From NCBI GenBank assembly GCA_960531495.1, contig OY482852.1, forward strand, positions 5,627,706-5,691,705: DNA of 64,000 nt, written 5' to 3'. Of the stretch, positions 46,301 to 57,000 are shown piece after piece (positions within the stretch are counted from its first letter, which is position 1; each line of letters begins with the position of its first letter). A model generated the notes under the pieces. It was not told the origin of the DNA and did not search any database. It was given only the letters and a program-made list of their open reading frames with translations. The DNA comes from Zeus faber. Lineage: Eukaryota > Chordata > Actinopteri > Zeiformes > Zeidae. The translations under genes and the position numbers were made by a program.

Positions 46301-47866
46301 CCCTCAATTTTTCTCTCAAAAAAATGTAAATAAATACACCAATACTCACAGTAAACGCTGAGGACTATAACTGACACTGCCAGCACGACGCAAAGAATCC
46401 CCAAATGTAACGCCACTTGCTTGAAGGAATGGTTTTGATCTGGAAGAAATGACATTTTATCCCATGCAATAATTGAATGAACAAAATAATTTTCAAAATC
46501 AGAAGATGTTATTCATACAAACTGACACACAATTGTTTAACAGCAACGGGGCGAGGAAGGCCAAGGCCAGAGCCAAAATCAGAAATCAGTCTTGTATTTC
46601 TACAGACATTGAACACAGCATTATTAAACCTCCAGCAACATTTTGTTCATTTGTAATTGATACATTTTCTGCTTTCCCTTGTTCTATACATCATGATTCT
46701 CTATGATCGTTCTAGAATCGAGGGGGCGTGGTCTCACTCGAATTAATATTCATGAGCTGACCTTTGTGTGACAGGTACAAACTATGAGTGGGCGTGGCTT
46801 CAAATGTGACGCTGTGTAGAAATACCAATTTCTTCCTTTTATACATCTGTTCCTTTTTCAAACGGAAGAATAAAATACACGATGCGTAAAGTGATGGCAG
46901 AAAATAATAAAAAGAAAATATAAATCGCTTATTTTCCACACACGAAACAACTTTGTACTATGCATGGATGGTCAATTTTAATTTGACTTGAAGTTGATCC
47001 AGTTGATGCTTTGCTGAGTTTCTGTTTGTGGAAATAAAAAATTATTATGAAATGAAATTATTATTATTATTATTTTTATGATAATAATAATAATAATTAT
47101 AATAATAATAATAATAATAATAATAATTATCAGAATCATAATTGTTTTTCTTATAATTATTATTATTATTTTTATAATTATTATTGAAACCATTTATGAA
47201 CATTGAACCATACACACCACATAATATTCTTGGAACAGAATGTTGAACTTTTGTGGACATGATGTAAATTCTACTTTACCTTTATTGTTGCTGGGGTTTG
47301 TCTCTAATAATGTTGAATCGCCCTGAACCTTGACATGCGCATAGATGATGTCTTTCTCCGTAATATCTGGAAGAAAATCAAATCAAACATTCTGAATCCA
47401 ACTTAAATAGTTTGTACTTTTAGTTTGTGTTTAAGGTAAAAGTCCTGTCTGCGAAGACAAGTTCTGACCATCCTCCAGGGTTTCAGTATATCTCTGATAT
47501 TTCTCCTGAAGAACTGTTTTATCACCACAGTGGTTAACTCTATCTGTTTGTTATTAATTTTACATGAGATCACTAATATTCTGAACAAGTGAATTTATAC
47601 AGCTGAAAAGTTATTTTCCCATGAGGTCCTATCAACAGAGTGTGCGAAAAACTGCCAAATGGAATCATAATTTCAGAATATTTGAAATAATGAATTGATT
47701 AAATAATTGATCATTTCGAAAATAATTCATAATTTTAAAGTATACGTAAATTATTTATTATTATAATTACCCATTATAATAATACATAAATAACCAAATG
47801 TCTGTGTGTACAGTATATAGATACAAAGTAAATTTATTGATATGTGTGTGTATATATGTATGTATG

Positions 47867-47917
<51 letters not shown>

Positions 47918-48019
47918 TGTATATATATGTATATATGTATATATGTAAATCCTACCTTTGGGTGGAGAAACTTTTGAAGTTTTGAACACAACTGAAGTGT
48001 GGTTGATCTCTTCCTCCAT
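43319..48019 (-). CDS. C-type lectin-like type II receptor D, one ITIM tyrosine replaced
   Basis: Exons: 47956-48019, 47280-47366, 46350-46439, 44566-44597, (stalk 44446-44565), 44337-44445, 44070-44236, 43535-43656 and 43319-43457; 269 aa without the stalk segment. The N-terminal half matches A, but the first ITIM-like motif reads INHTSV (TAC to CAC, Tyr to His); the second, IIYAHV, is kept. The lectin domain resembles B (LVVI, ETHM, EWSHEDC). The second lectin exon starts AFVGEH where the others have TFVSKH. The third lectin exon has FSP where the others have FWP. The stalk segment carries the same TAA type as A and the shared TAG (44446-44448). It is probably an inhibitory receptor with one intact ITIM, or a decaying copy. 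Confidence 0.72.
45097..45196. repeat. 18-bp minisatellite in lectin D intron
   Basis: Five to six copies of the AAGAACACAAGTACAGAC-type unit found at 6696-6836, fewer than in A. Confidence 0.9.
45750..45850 (-). mobile_element. tRNA-derived SINE head (lectin D intron)
   Basis: Orthologous to 7420-7512, with the same B box GGTTCGATCCC on the minus strand. It was duplicated with the gene rather than inserted independently. Confidence 0.5.
45873..46210. mobile_element. MITE-like inverted-repeat element (lectin D)
   Basis: Orthologous to 7536-7873, with the same ends and the same internal direct repeat. Confidence 0.65.
47040..47190. repeat. (ATT)n/(ATA)n microsatellite in lectin D intron
   Basis: Trinucleotide tracts corresponding to 8981-9205 in unit A, with an inverted-looking AAT/ATT arrangement. 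Confidence 0.93.
47871..47947. repeat. (TA)n microsatellite in lectin D intron 1
   Basis: A long TA run next to the first coding exon, expanded relative to 9548-9571 in unit A. Confidence 0.93.
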
Positions 48020-48360
48020 CTCTCTGTCTCTGCTGAGCTGCTCTGACTGAGAATTAGAGAAGTTGTACAAGATTGAAATCTATGAGCCAAGCTGCAGGGA
48101 GATTTTGTGCAGCAGTGCATATTTCATGTGCTGTTCTCTTGTGTTGTGTTTGGCGAGCTGCTCTTTCTGGTGTGAGAAAGATCAGCATTACACACTGTTG
48201 AGGAGAAATGGTGAGGGAAAAAAAGCAGAAGCCTTTATATAAATGATCGATCATTTATAACATCGTATTAATGTACTGATCATTTGTTATATTTTACTGT
48301 TTGTAAGCCAAGTGGCTGCAGTGTCAGGATCTGACCACCAGGGGGAAATGATGATGGTGA

Positions 48361-49149
48361 TGATCATTATTGTTATCATAATTTTATAACATATATATTG
48401 CTGTGCCTTTCACGTGAACTCTTGTACAACATATGTGTACTTGGTTTGTCTTTCTAAATGCTTAGCAAGAGTTCACGTTTTTTTGTATGCCTTTCAGGTT
48501 AACTCTTGTACGATGTATGTATACATGGTTTGTCCTTCCAAGGCTAAGAAGAGTTCCTGTCATGAAAAGGAAGTTAGCTAGTCACTTTCTGTGTCGTCAA
48601 GAGGAAGAAGGAATCCTCAACAGATAGTCGGTCTCAACGAAACTGCCCCATCAATGATCTTTGCGACATCTACTGACCTTCCTCCCAGCTGCTCCTCAGT
48701 TTCCCACTCCAAGAAGACTGTATTAAGGCTCAAACTCTCCAGTGAGAATTGAACGCTTCCTCTGTAACATTCTGTTGTGTTGTTGCACTGAAACTGCTCC
48801 TCTTGAACAAGATTAAATTCTTTATTAACCTAAAGTATTTGTCTCAGATTTCCACTGTAATGGTTATTCCGTCCACGAATAAAGTTTATAGATGTTTAAC
48901 TTTTACAATAATGATGATGATGACAATGATGATGTCCAAATATGTCACAGAGCTCAGAGGATTTGCCCGGATTCGATTTTTACAAGTTTACTTTAGTTCA
49001 CATCCTTTACACTTATCTACTAAATATAATTTGTCCATATAAATTAAGTTAATTTCATTGCATGCAACAGAAGCCATGAGGTGTACTTGGACCCTACTTT
49101 GACAACTTCTATAAAATTGTTTTGGAATATGGAAATATAAATATGTGGC
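48361..49149. other. Unassigned stretch with a tandem 80-bp duplication
   Basis: Two imperfect direct copies (about 48401-48475 and 48485-48555) share CCTTTCA, AACTCTTGTAC and TGGTTTGTC. The following sequence to about 48860 has ATTAAATTC and TTATTAACC words and could be an old LTR, but no mate or internal region was found. No gene is seen. Confidence 0.35.
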
Positions 49150-51038
49150 CAGGTACTCCTCACTTAACGACCGTTGGGACTTAGGGCCAGCTCTCTGACC
49201 AGTCTGTATTGTACACTGCGTACAATACCGCGGCGTCTCAGCGTCAAGCATCTCATCGCACATCACCCTTTATATACTATATACTGTACACTATATATAC
49301 TATATACACTATATACACTATATATACTATATACACTATATACGCTGAGGAAGAGGATGCTGGAGGAGTGGAAAAGAAGTGTACTGGTACCCATCTTCAA
49401 GAATAAAGGAGACATTCAGAGCTGTAGTAACTAAAGGGGAATAAAGTTGATCAGCCACAGCATGAAGCTATGGGAAAGGGTAGTGGAGGCTAGGGTAAGA
49501 GGAGAGGTGGGGATCAGCGAGCGGCAGTATTGTTTCATGCCAGGAATGAGTACTACACATGCAATGTTTACTTTAAGAAGGCTGATGGAAAAGTACAGGG
49601 AAGGCCAGAGGGAGTGCACTGCGTCTTTGTGGATTTAGAGAAAGCATATCATAGAGTGCTGAGAAAGGAAGTGTGGTTTTGCATGAGGAAGTCGGGGGTG
49701 GCAGAGAAGTACGTAAGAGTGGTAAAGGACAGTAGTAAGGTGTGCAGTAGGTGTGACAAAGGCCTTCAAAGTGGAGGTGGGATTGCATCAAGATGAGCTC
49801 TGAGCCCTTTCTTGTTTGCAATGGTGATGGACAGGTTAACAGATGAAATCAGGCAGGAGTCTCTGTGGACTATGATGTTCGTGGATGACATTGTGATCTG
49901 TAGAGAGCAGGTTGAGGAGAGCCTGGAGAAGTGGAGGCAGCATTAGAGAGATGAGGAATGAAAGTCAGCAGGAGTAAGACAGAATACATGTGCCTAAATG
50001 GGAGGGAGGGCGGCCAAAAGCTGAGAATGCAAGGAGTGGAGGTGAAGGCGGATGAGTTGAAGTACTTGGGGTTGATCATCCAAAGCAGCGGAGAGTGTGG
50101 GAGAGAGGTGAAGAAGAGAGTACAGGCAGGGTGGAGTGGGTGGAGAAGTGTGTCCGGAGTGATCTGTGAAGGGTGAAGGGATCTGTGCAAGAGTGAAGGG
50201 GAAGGTCTATAGGACGGTAGTGAGACCAGCTTTGTTGTACGGTTTAGATAAAAACGCAGGTGGCTGAACTGGTGGTGGCAGAGTTGAGGATGTTGAGATT
50301 TTAATTGGGAGTGACAAGGATGGACACGATTAAGAAGGAGTACATTAGAGGGACAGCTCAGGTTGGACAGTTTGGTGGAAAAGTGAGAGGCCCGATTGAG
50401 ATGGTTTAAACACGTGTGTAGGAGAGATGAGAGTTACGTTGGGAGAAGGAGGCTGAGGATGGAGCTGCCAAAGAGAAGGTTTATAGAGGTGGTGAGGGAG
50501 GACATGCAGGCGGTTGGTGTAAGGGATGCACAGAACAGAAGGTATTGGAGGCAGATGATTTGCTGTGGTGACCCATAACGGGAGCAGCCGAAAGAAAAAG
50601 AAGATACTATATACACTATATACACTATATACACTATATTCACTATGTATACTATATACACTATATACTCTATATATACACTATACTCACCACCATTCTC
50701 AGTCTCAGTCTCGTTCCTGCAGTCTGTCAGTATTCACTACACTAGTGTTCTCAATGGCCACGGCTCCTTACCGTGAAATAACACCATATACACTATATAC
50801 ACAATATGTACTATATACACTATACATACTTTATACACTATATACACTGTATACATCTCATCTCATCACCCTTTTCAGTCTGTCTCGTTCCCGCAGTCTG
50901 TCAGTATTCACTACACCAGCGTTCACTCAATGGCCACGCCCCCTTACCGTGAAATAACGCGGGTCCTCGCTTATCGACCAATTAGCTTAACGATCTGGCC
51001 CTAGGAACGGAACTCGGTCGTTAAGTGAGGAGTACCTG
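49150..51038. mobile_element. Non-autonomous element with perfect 24-bp terminal inverted repeats
   Basis: CAGGTACTCCTCACTTAACG plus ACCG at 49150-49173 is exactly inverted at 51015-51038. The interior is rich in (TATACAC)n. It holds a tandem pair of about 100 bp (50690-50790 and 50870-50965, sharing gtctgtcagtattcactaca). No transposase is present. An RTE LINE has inserted in the interior. No target duplication is clear, so the superfamily is open. Confidence 0.75.
49340..50606 (+). mobile_element. RTE-like LINE fragment inside the inverted-repeat element
   Basis: Reverse transcriptase motifs on the plus strand: LMEKYREGQRE, VDLEKAYHRV, SGVAEKYVRVVKDS, LFAMVMDRLTDE, SRSKTEYMCLNGREGG and ECGREVKKRVQAGWSGW. 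The 3' end is complete, with the family-typical gacccataacgggagcagcc followed by an A-rich AAGAAAAAGAAG. It is 5'-truncated and frameshifted. It sits between two (TATACAC) tracts of the host element. Confidence 0.88.
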
Positions 51039-51697
51039 TATATAAATGCAGAGCTTTGAATGTGCCTGACTGTTGAAATGAGAGCCTTCCTTCCTTGTTG
51101 AGTTCAAATCGAAACGGTTCCTAATTATTGTTCATTGTTCATTATCTGCTCTGTGTGGGGTGATCAACGCATCTTCCGGAGACATTTCAGCAGTGAAGGA
51201 GTTAACTTACAAAATGACATCACTGTCCTCGTCCTCCATCTCCAATCTCTCCGTCTATCCTTTTTCCATCATCCTTCATGCCCCCCCGTTTGTGTTTCCC
51301 ATTGCCTCCGTCCCTCCTTTTCTGCCCCTCTTTTATTCAGGGTTTCCTCTCCCTCCATCTCTCCTATCCTTCCTGCTGTCCGTCAGTCCATCCCCGGACT
51401 TCCATTGTCATCCCTGCATGGGCTTCACTCTCTCCACTCCCCTTATCATTCTTCCTATCAGTGTTCTTCTCCCTTGATTCCCTCCCTCTCCCTCCTCTTT
51501 TTCCCTGGCTCCCTGTCTCTGTCCCCCCCTTCCCCTTTCTCTCTCCCCTGCTGACCAGGTCTCCTCCCATCCTCTCTGCCTGCCCAGCCCCTTCATTAAC
51601 TCCCCTATGAAAGGCGAGTCTCTTTCTGGCAGTCACACTACAGGAGGCACAGCCTCGTAGGAGCCACACAAAACCCTCAGACACGCACACACGCACG

Positions 51698-51772
<75 letters not shown>

Positions 51773-51916
51773 CAGGCACGCACAGACACACACAAACAGA
51801 CACACACATACACACACACTTCAAACCTGCAGACAGGGATACAAGTTATTCCTAAGAGTGAAGCCTGAGCATATCCCATTACTCCATCTCACAGACAGAC
51901 CTTCCCTCACGTAACC
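51039..51916 (+). promoter_or_regulatory. nes: Upstream region and probable 5' UTR of nestin
   Basis: No coding gene. It consists of a pyrimidine-rich tract (51225-51600) followed by a CA microsatellite (51681-51830) ending about 85 bp before the nestin start codon. A CTCACGTAACCATGG context surrounds the ATG at 51917. No TATA box or transcription start could be assigned. Confidence 0.45.
51681..51830. repeat. (CA)n microsatellite just upstream of nestin
   Basis: CA/CG-ACAC dinucleotides, long and interrupted at the right end, directly before the coding start. Confidence 0.97.
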
Positions 51917-52962
51917 ATGGCGCTTCGCCTCGGCCGTCAAAGCCATCCTCGAGAAGAGAGGCACCAGATGCTCAACCTAAACCGGCGCCTTGAGACCTAC
52001 CTGGGCCGGGTCCGAATGCTGGAGGAGGAGAATGAGGTGCTCCGAATGGAGATCCAGGCCCTGTGGCACGGCAAACAGGGGGCCTCATCGCGCAGGAACA
52101 GCATGGAGAAGGAGCTGCATCAGGTGAGAGGAGAGGTGGAGGAGGCCTGGAGAGAAAGGGACCGAGCGGAGCTGGAGGTCGGGATCGTGGCGCAGGAGCT
52201 GCAGGACCTGCAGTGGCAGAGGCAGAGGGTGGCTGAGGCACAGGCGGAGGCCAGGACAAAGCTGGAGAACAGCAAGAAGGAGATGGAAGAGGAGCAGAGG
52301 GCACAGATCTGGCTTAGAGAGAAGGCGGAGCAGCTCGAACAGGAGATTCATCTCTTGATTCAAAGTCACCATGAGGACATGGACCACTTGGAGGCCTCGC
52401 TGACCTACTCCAGACCCATCATGCCACCAACAATGCCAGCCATGAGCAAGCAGACACCCAGCCTCCTAGACCTGGGAAAGGAGTACTCCCAGAGGGCGTC
52501 GGTGGCCTGGAAGGAGGCGGCAGGAGCCTACCAGGGCCAGGTGGCCCGGCTGGAAGAGTCCCTGAAGCAAGCCGGCAGCCAGCTCAGCCAGATAGGACAG
52601 GAAAAGAGTCAGAGCCAAATGAAGCTCCAGGTTCTGGAGAAGGAGCTCGCGTCAGCCTGGGACGTCAGACATTATCTGGAGAACAACACCGCCCAGCAGA
52701 GAGACACACACAGGCTGGAGATCCAGGAACTCCAGGTGAGCGCTCAGGAAGCATTATGTACTGTTGTTTGTTTCTGAGAAGTCCTGAGCTAAGCGTCATA
52801 TTACACGTAAAAATGTTTTCCAAGTAGTAATTGTCTAATGGTTCACCTCTGTTGCTGGTAAAACATCACTTTTATCTGAACTATTAAATATGTGTTAGAG
52901 ATATGTTCGTAAGTTCTATCTAAACTAAGTTTACATAGAAATTTAAGAGAAAGAATGTGACG

Positions 52963-52997
<35 letters not shown>

Positions 52998-53221
52998 CAT
53001 AGATAATGTGATAGATAGAAAACTAAACATCAATCAAACCTGTCCGAACATCAATAGCTATTTTGGCTTTGGCCATTACTCGGTGGCATGCCTTACTAAA
53101 TAAGTCATCCTCATCAAGGTCATTGCCTGTTGCTCATGACATGTGCAATCAGTCTGGCATATTTCACATGGTTGTGGCTTTATATAGCAGACAAAGATAG
53201 AGTTATGGATCCATGGTCACA

Positions 53222-53304
<83 letters not shown>

Positions 53305-53936
53305 TACTGTATAAACCAATAATATGTTAGTCTGAAAAAACAATATAATTTAAATAATGGATTAAGAAACACGGAGCGTCTGAAAGCTGCTCTGCCAGGA
53401 TTGTCCCTCTCTCCACAAACAGTTAATATTCTGATGTTGTGACAACTTCTGGTTGTGAAAAGGAGTAGAGGTGTTGTAGGGGTGTAGAACATCTAGAACA
53501 GTCTAGGAGGTTCAGAAAACTGTATTGCTTTGCTGTAAATTATTGTTATGCAGCCTTGACGACAACATTGAATTATTTCATGACATTTCGATAATCAAAC
53601 GATATCTCGTCTCACATCACAGAACAGAAATCTGTATAAACATAATGGTGGTTGGTATTTGTGTTTTTACGCACTTCATACAGTCCATCATCACACTATT
53701 CCTTTTTTAGACCTCTGTTTTTTACCGTTTCCTCTTTCCTTTTCCTGCGTGGCTTCCTCGTCAGGAGCAGCTACAGGGTCTGGAGGTGGAGAAGGAGCAG
53801 CTGGGCCGGCAGATTAACACTCTGCTGGACGACAGCCGGGACCTGCTGCAGATTAAGATGTCTCTGGGTCTGGAGGTGGCCACATACAGGTGGAGCGAGA
53901 AACACACACAGGCACGCACGCAGGCGCGCACGCAGG

Positions 53937-54019
<83 letters not shown>

Positions 54020-57000
54020 ATGCGTCAAGTCGAATTAATCTCGAAGGCCTAAAACAAAGCAGAAGAGAACCGTGCCTCTGAATTTCTGGGATCAGGTTAA
54101 GCAGTTGTTCGAGCACCAGGCAACACTGCACCCCTCTCTGCCCTTCTACACGTACAATTACACACATGTATTTATATTGGGTCAGTTGTATTCAACAGGT
54201 CATAGATCAAAATATCAAGTTATTTCGCCAGCACAAATGAAACCGGATCACATAGCTTTACCTGCAAAGAATTTGAGATACTTCAGAACATCAATCGTTT
54301 AAAAAAGGGCATCGTGTTGAATGTGGTGGTATTTGGAATAAGCGTACTTGGGAAAGATCTGATCCTCGGATCTGAACGGTAGTTGGTCATCGGGTAGGTC
54401 TACCCTGTGTGGGCTGCTGCTACTGGAAGCCTTGTGTCATTTCATCACTGGTGCATTCCATCTGGTGGTGTTTGGTAAACACTCACTCTTCTTCCCCATT
54501 TTGAATAATGCAAATGGATTTATGTGTATGCAGCACTTCTATCTCAGTCATATCAGATATTGCATCGTACAAAATCATCATATCCTACATTACAGTTTAT
54601 GGGGACTGCGTATTTCTACATTTAGATTGGATGCGGTCTTTTACCAAATGAAAGAAGGATCAGATAGTGACACTTGTCTGTGGCAGAGACCATGGCGTTT
54701 AGGGACATGTTTGTTGTGGTTCTTTGACATAAAGTTCTTCATTAATGTGTACTATACTAATCTTGATGTCCATTGGAAGCTCGCTCGGTTAAGGGAACGC
54801 TTGTACTAACGCCTACACAATTTTCCAAAATCCCACCTTCAGTGTGTTGACGCTTTTTGTACTTCATACTTGAAAGAAAAAAATATTAAATAAAAGCTGG
54901 GTAAAAGACCACAGATGACATCTCACGAAACAACAAACTAGTTGCTCTTACTGCTTGGCGAGACAGGCTCATGAAACCGGGCAGTCTGGAGTCTGTTGAG
55001 GGCAAAAGGTCTTCTCGGTGAAAAGAGGAGCCTCTGCCACACACACACGCACACACGGACACACCACTATTGCTGGTATTGACCCTTCAGAAGCTCCCGG
55101 TTAATGAGCTGCGGGACTGTAGAGTAACTGGAGGAAGGGCTTGGAGAGGAAGGGCAAAGCAGAGAGGACACATTTCAATGACCTTCACTACACGGTCTGC
55201 AGATTTATCTGATCAAAGATACGTTTTTGTTTGTTTATTTTTTGAAATGTCAGCATGTTTTGTTTTTTGTTTTGTTTGTTTTTTTCAAAATGCAATTATA
55301 GGTTGCATTTGTTGTTTAGATATTGATAAATATAAATATTTAAGACGTTAAGAAATAACCATGCTTCAAAATATGAAAAGGTTTCACATATTCCAGTTGT
55401 TGGTATTACTTACCAACTGTGTTACAATGGACACTGGTGCCGGCCACATCTGGGAATGGGAAATAATGAAATTAGTGCTGCATGGGCTGTTCAGAATATT
55501 GGTTTTATGTGTGCAGGCCCCTCAGTTTTGATGTGAGTGTGTATCTATGAGAGAGAAGAGAGGGATTGATCGCAGAGGTTTGTGCAGATGGCAGCTCAAT
55601 GGTAAAGGCTCAGTTAATTTCCATAACAACAGGTCACGCTCAGCCCATTCCCCCTGCTCATGTGCAAAATAAGTCACATCTCACTCTCCTTCCCATCGAC
55701 TGCTGTGTGGCCTGCTTACAATTCAACCCCTCAATTGAACTGCTCATATTCATTAGCTATTGCAGAGAGAAATACAACTTTAGAACAAATAATATTTTTC
55801 CGAAAAATAATATCTTTGTTTGCATTTTCCTTTTTCAGAACTTTGCTGGACAATGAAAGCATCATCTCTTCAGTCAACCAACAAAGAAACAATTACATCA
55901 CTGGTAAATATATGACACATTAATATATAAAATCAGTACCATTACAAAATTGGAATGGAGCAATAGCATTATTCTGAGATTTTTCTGTGTCACATACATT
56001 ACCATGGCCATATGCTCCCTCTCAATAATTGTGTAATTTGTCTTTTGAGTCGAAGCTCTTCAACATGCTGGACTTGGCGCAGTTAATAATCACATTACAG
56101 GGGGATGGGGGGGGGGGGTGGTTTGGTGGCTGAGATATGCACTTTGGGTCTAGTAATGCAAGCCACCTAAGTGGCTCCCAATGGGTTACCGAGCCATCTG
56201 GCTGGGCTTTCTAGTAACTCAGACAAGGAGGAAAGGAAGTTGCGATCAATATCTCCCCATTAGTGCTGCCTTACGTTGAGAACATGTATTATAATAATGC
56301 CGTTGGGAGGTAGGTTGTAGTATCCCTGTCAGGCTAGGAAGAATACAGATGCATTGGTATTATTTATTTATTTTATTATTATTTGACAGGGACAATGCAA
56401 ATAAATAATACTTGCAACAGTTGTTTGCACTCCCTGGTAGTGCTAACGAGACACACGGTCATAATACATATTGGTTGAAGACTTACACTTTGGAAAAGCT
56501 TCATTGTCCAAAAAAATATTTTCTGTCTATATTAAATCGATCTAATCTAATGGAATTGCCAAAAGAGTAACATCTTATTTTGTGATTGGGTTCAGAACAT
56601 ATACATACATTATATGTTAATTGGGTTTTTATGAGCTCTCTTCCTGTCCTCTACAGATGCAACTTCAGGTCCTAAAGGCATTAAGGACAAATACCAGACA
56701 CTGCCTTCTATGAGCCGAGCCTCCTATCAACTCTCATCTTTCCATGGATTAAATGATACAACGCGACCACTAAGGATGACCACAACAACAAGGTGGACTC
56801 CAAAAACAAGCACATTTGCTAAAATTCCCCAAACAAAAACAACAGAGGGTCACATAAATGCAGAAACAGCGGAAAATACAAAATGTGAAACGGAGGCAAC
56901 ACCTTATCCCAAAATACAACAAAATGGAATAGTCGAACACTTCAGACCCCAGGAAGTACACGAGGAGGTCAGCTATGCTGAACCGCTGTCTCCTCCTAAT

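Larger units (their letters stand above)
42529..48360 (-). repeat. Lectin segmental-duplication unit D
   Basis: Shares the CTLD-proximal half with B and C and the N-terminal half, including intronic repeats and the distal flank, with A. Its right edge of homology to A is at about 48360. Confidence 0.85.

Noticed and set aside
49150-51038. A transposon encoding its own LINE-type reverse transcriptase
   Set aside because: The RTE segment has its own 3' end, is 5'-truncated and interrupts the (TATACAC) filler. It is a later insertion.
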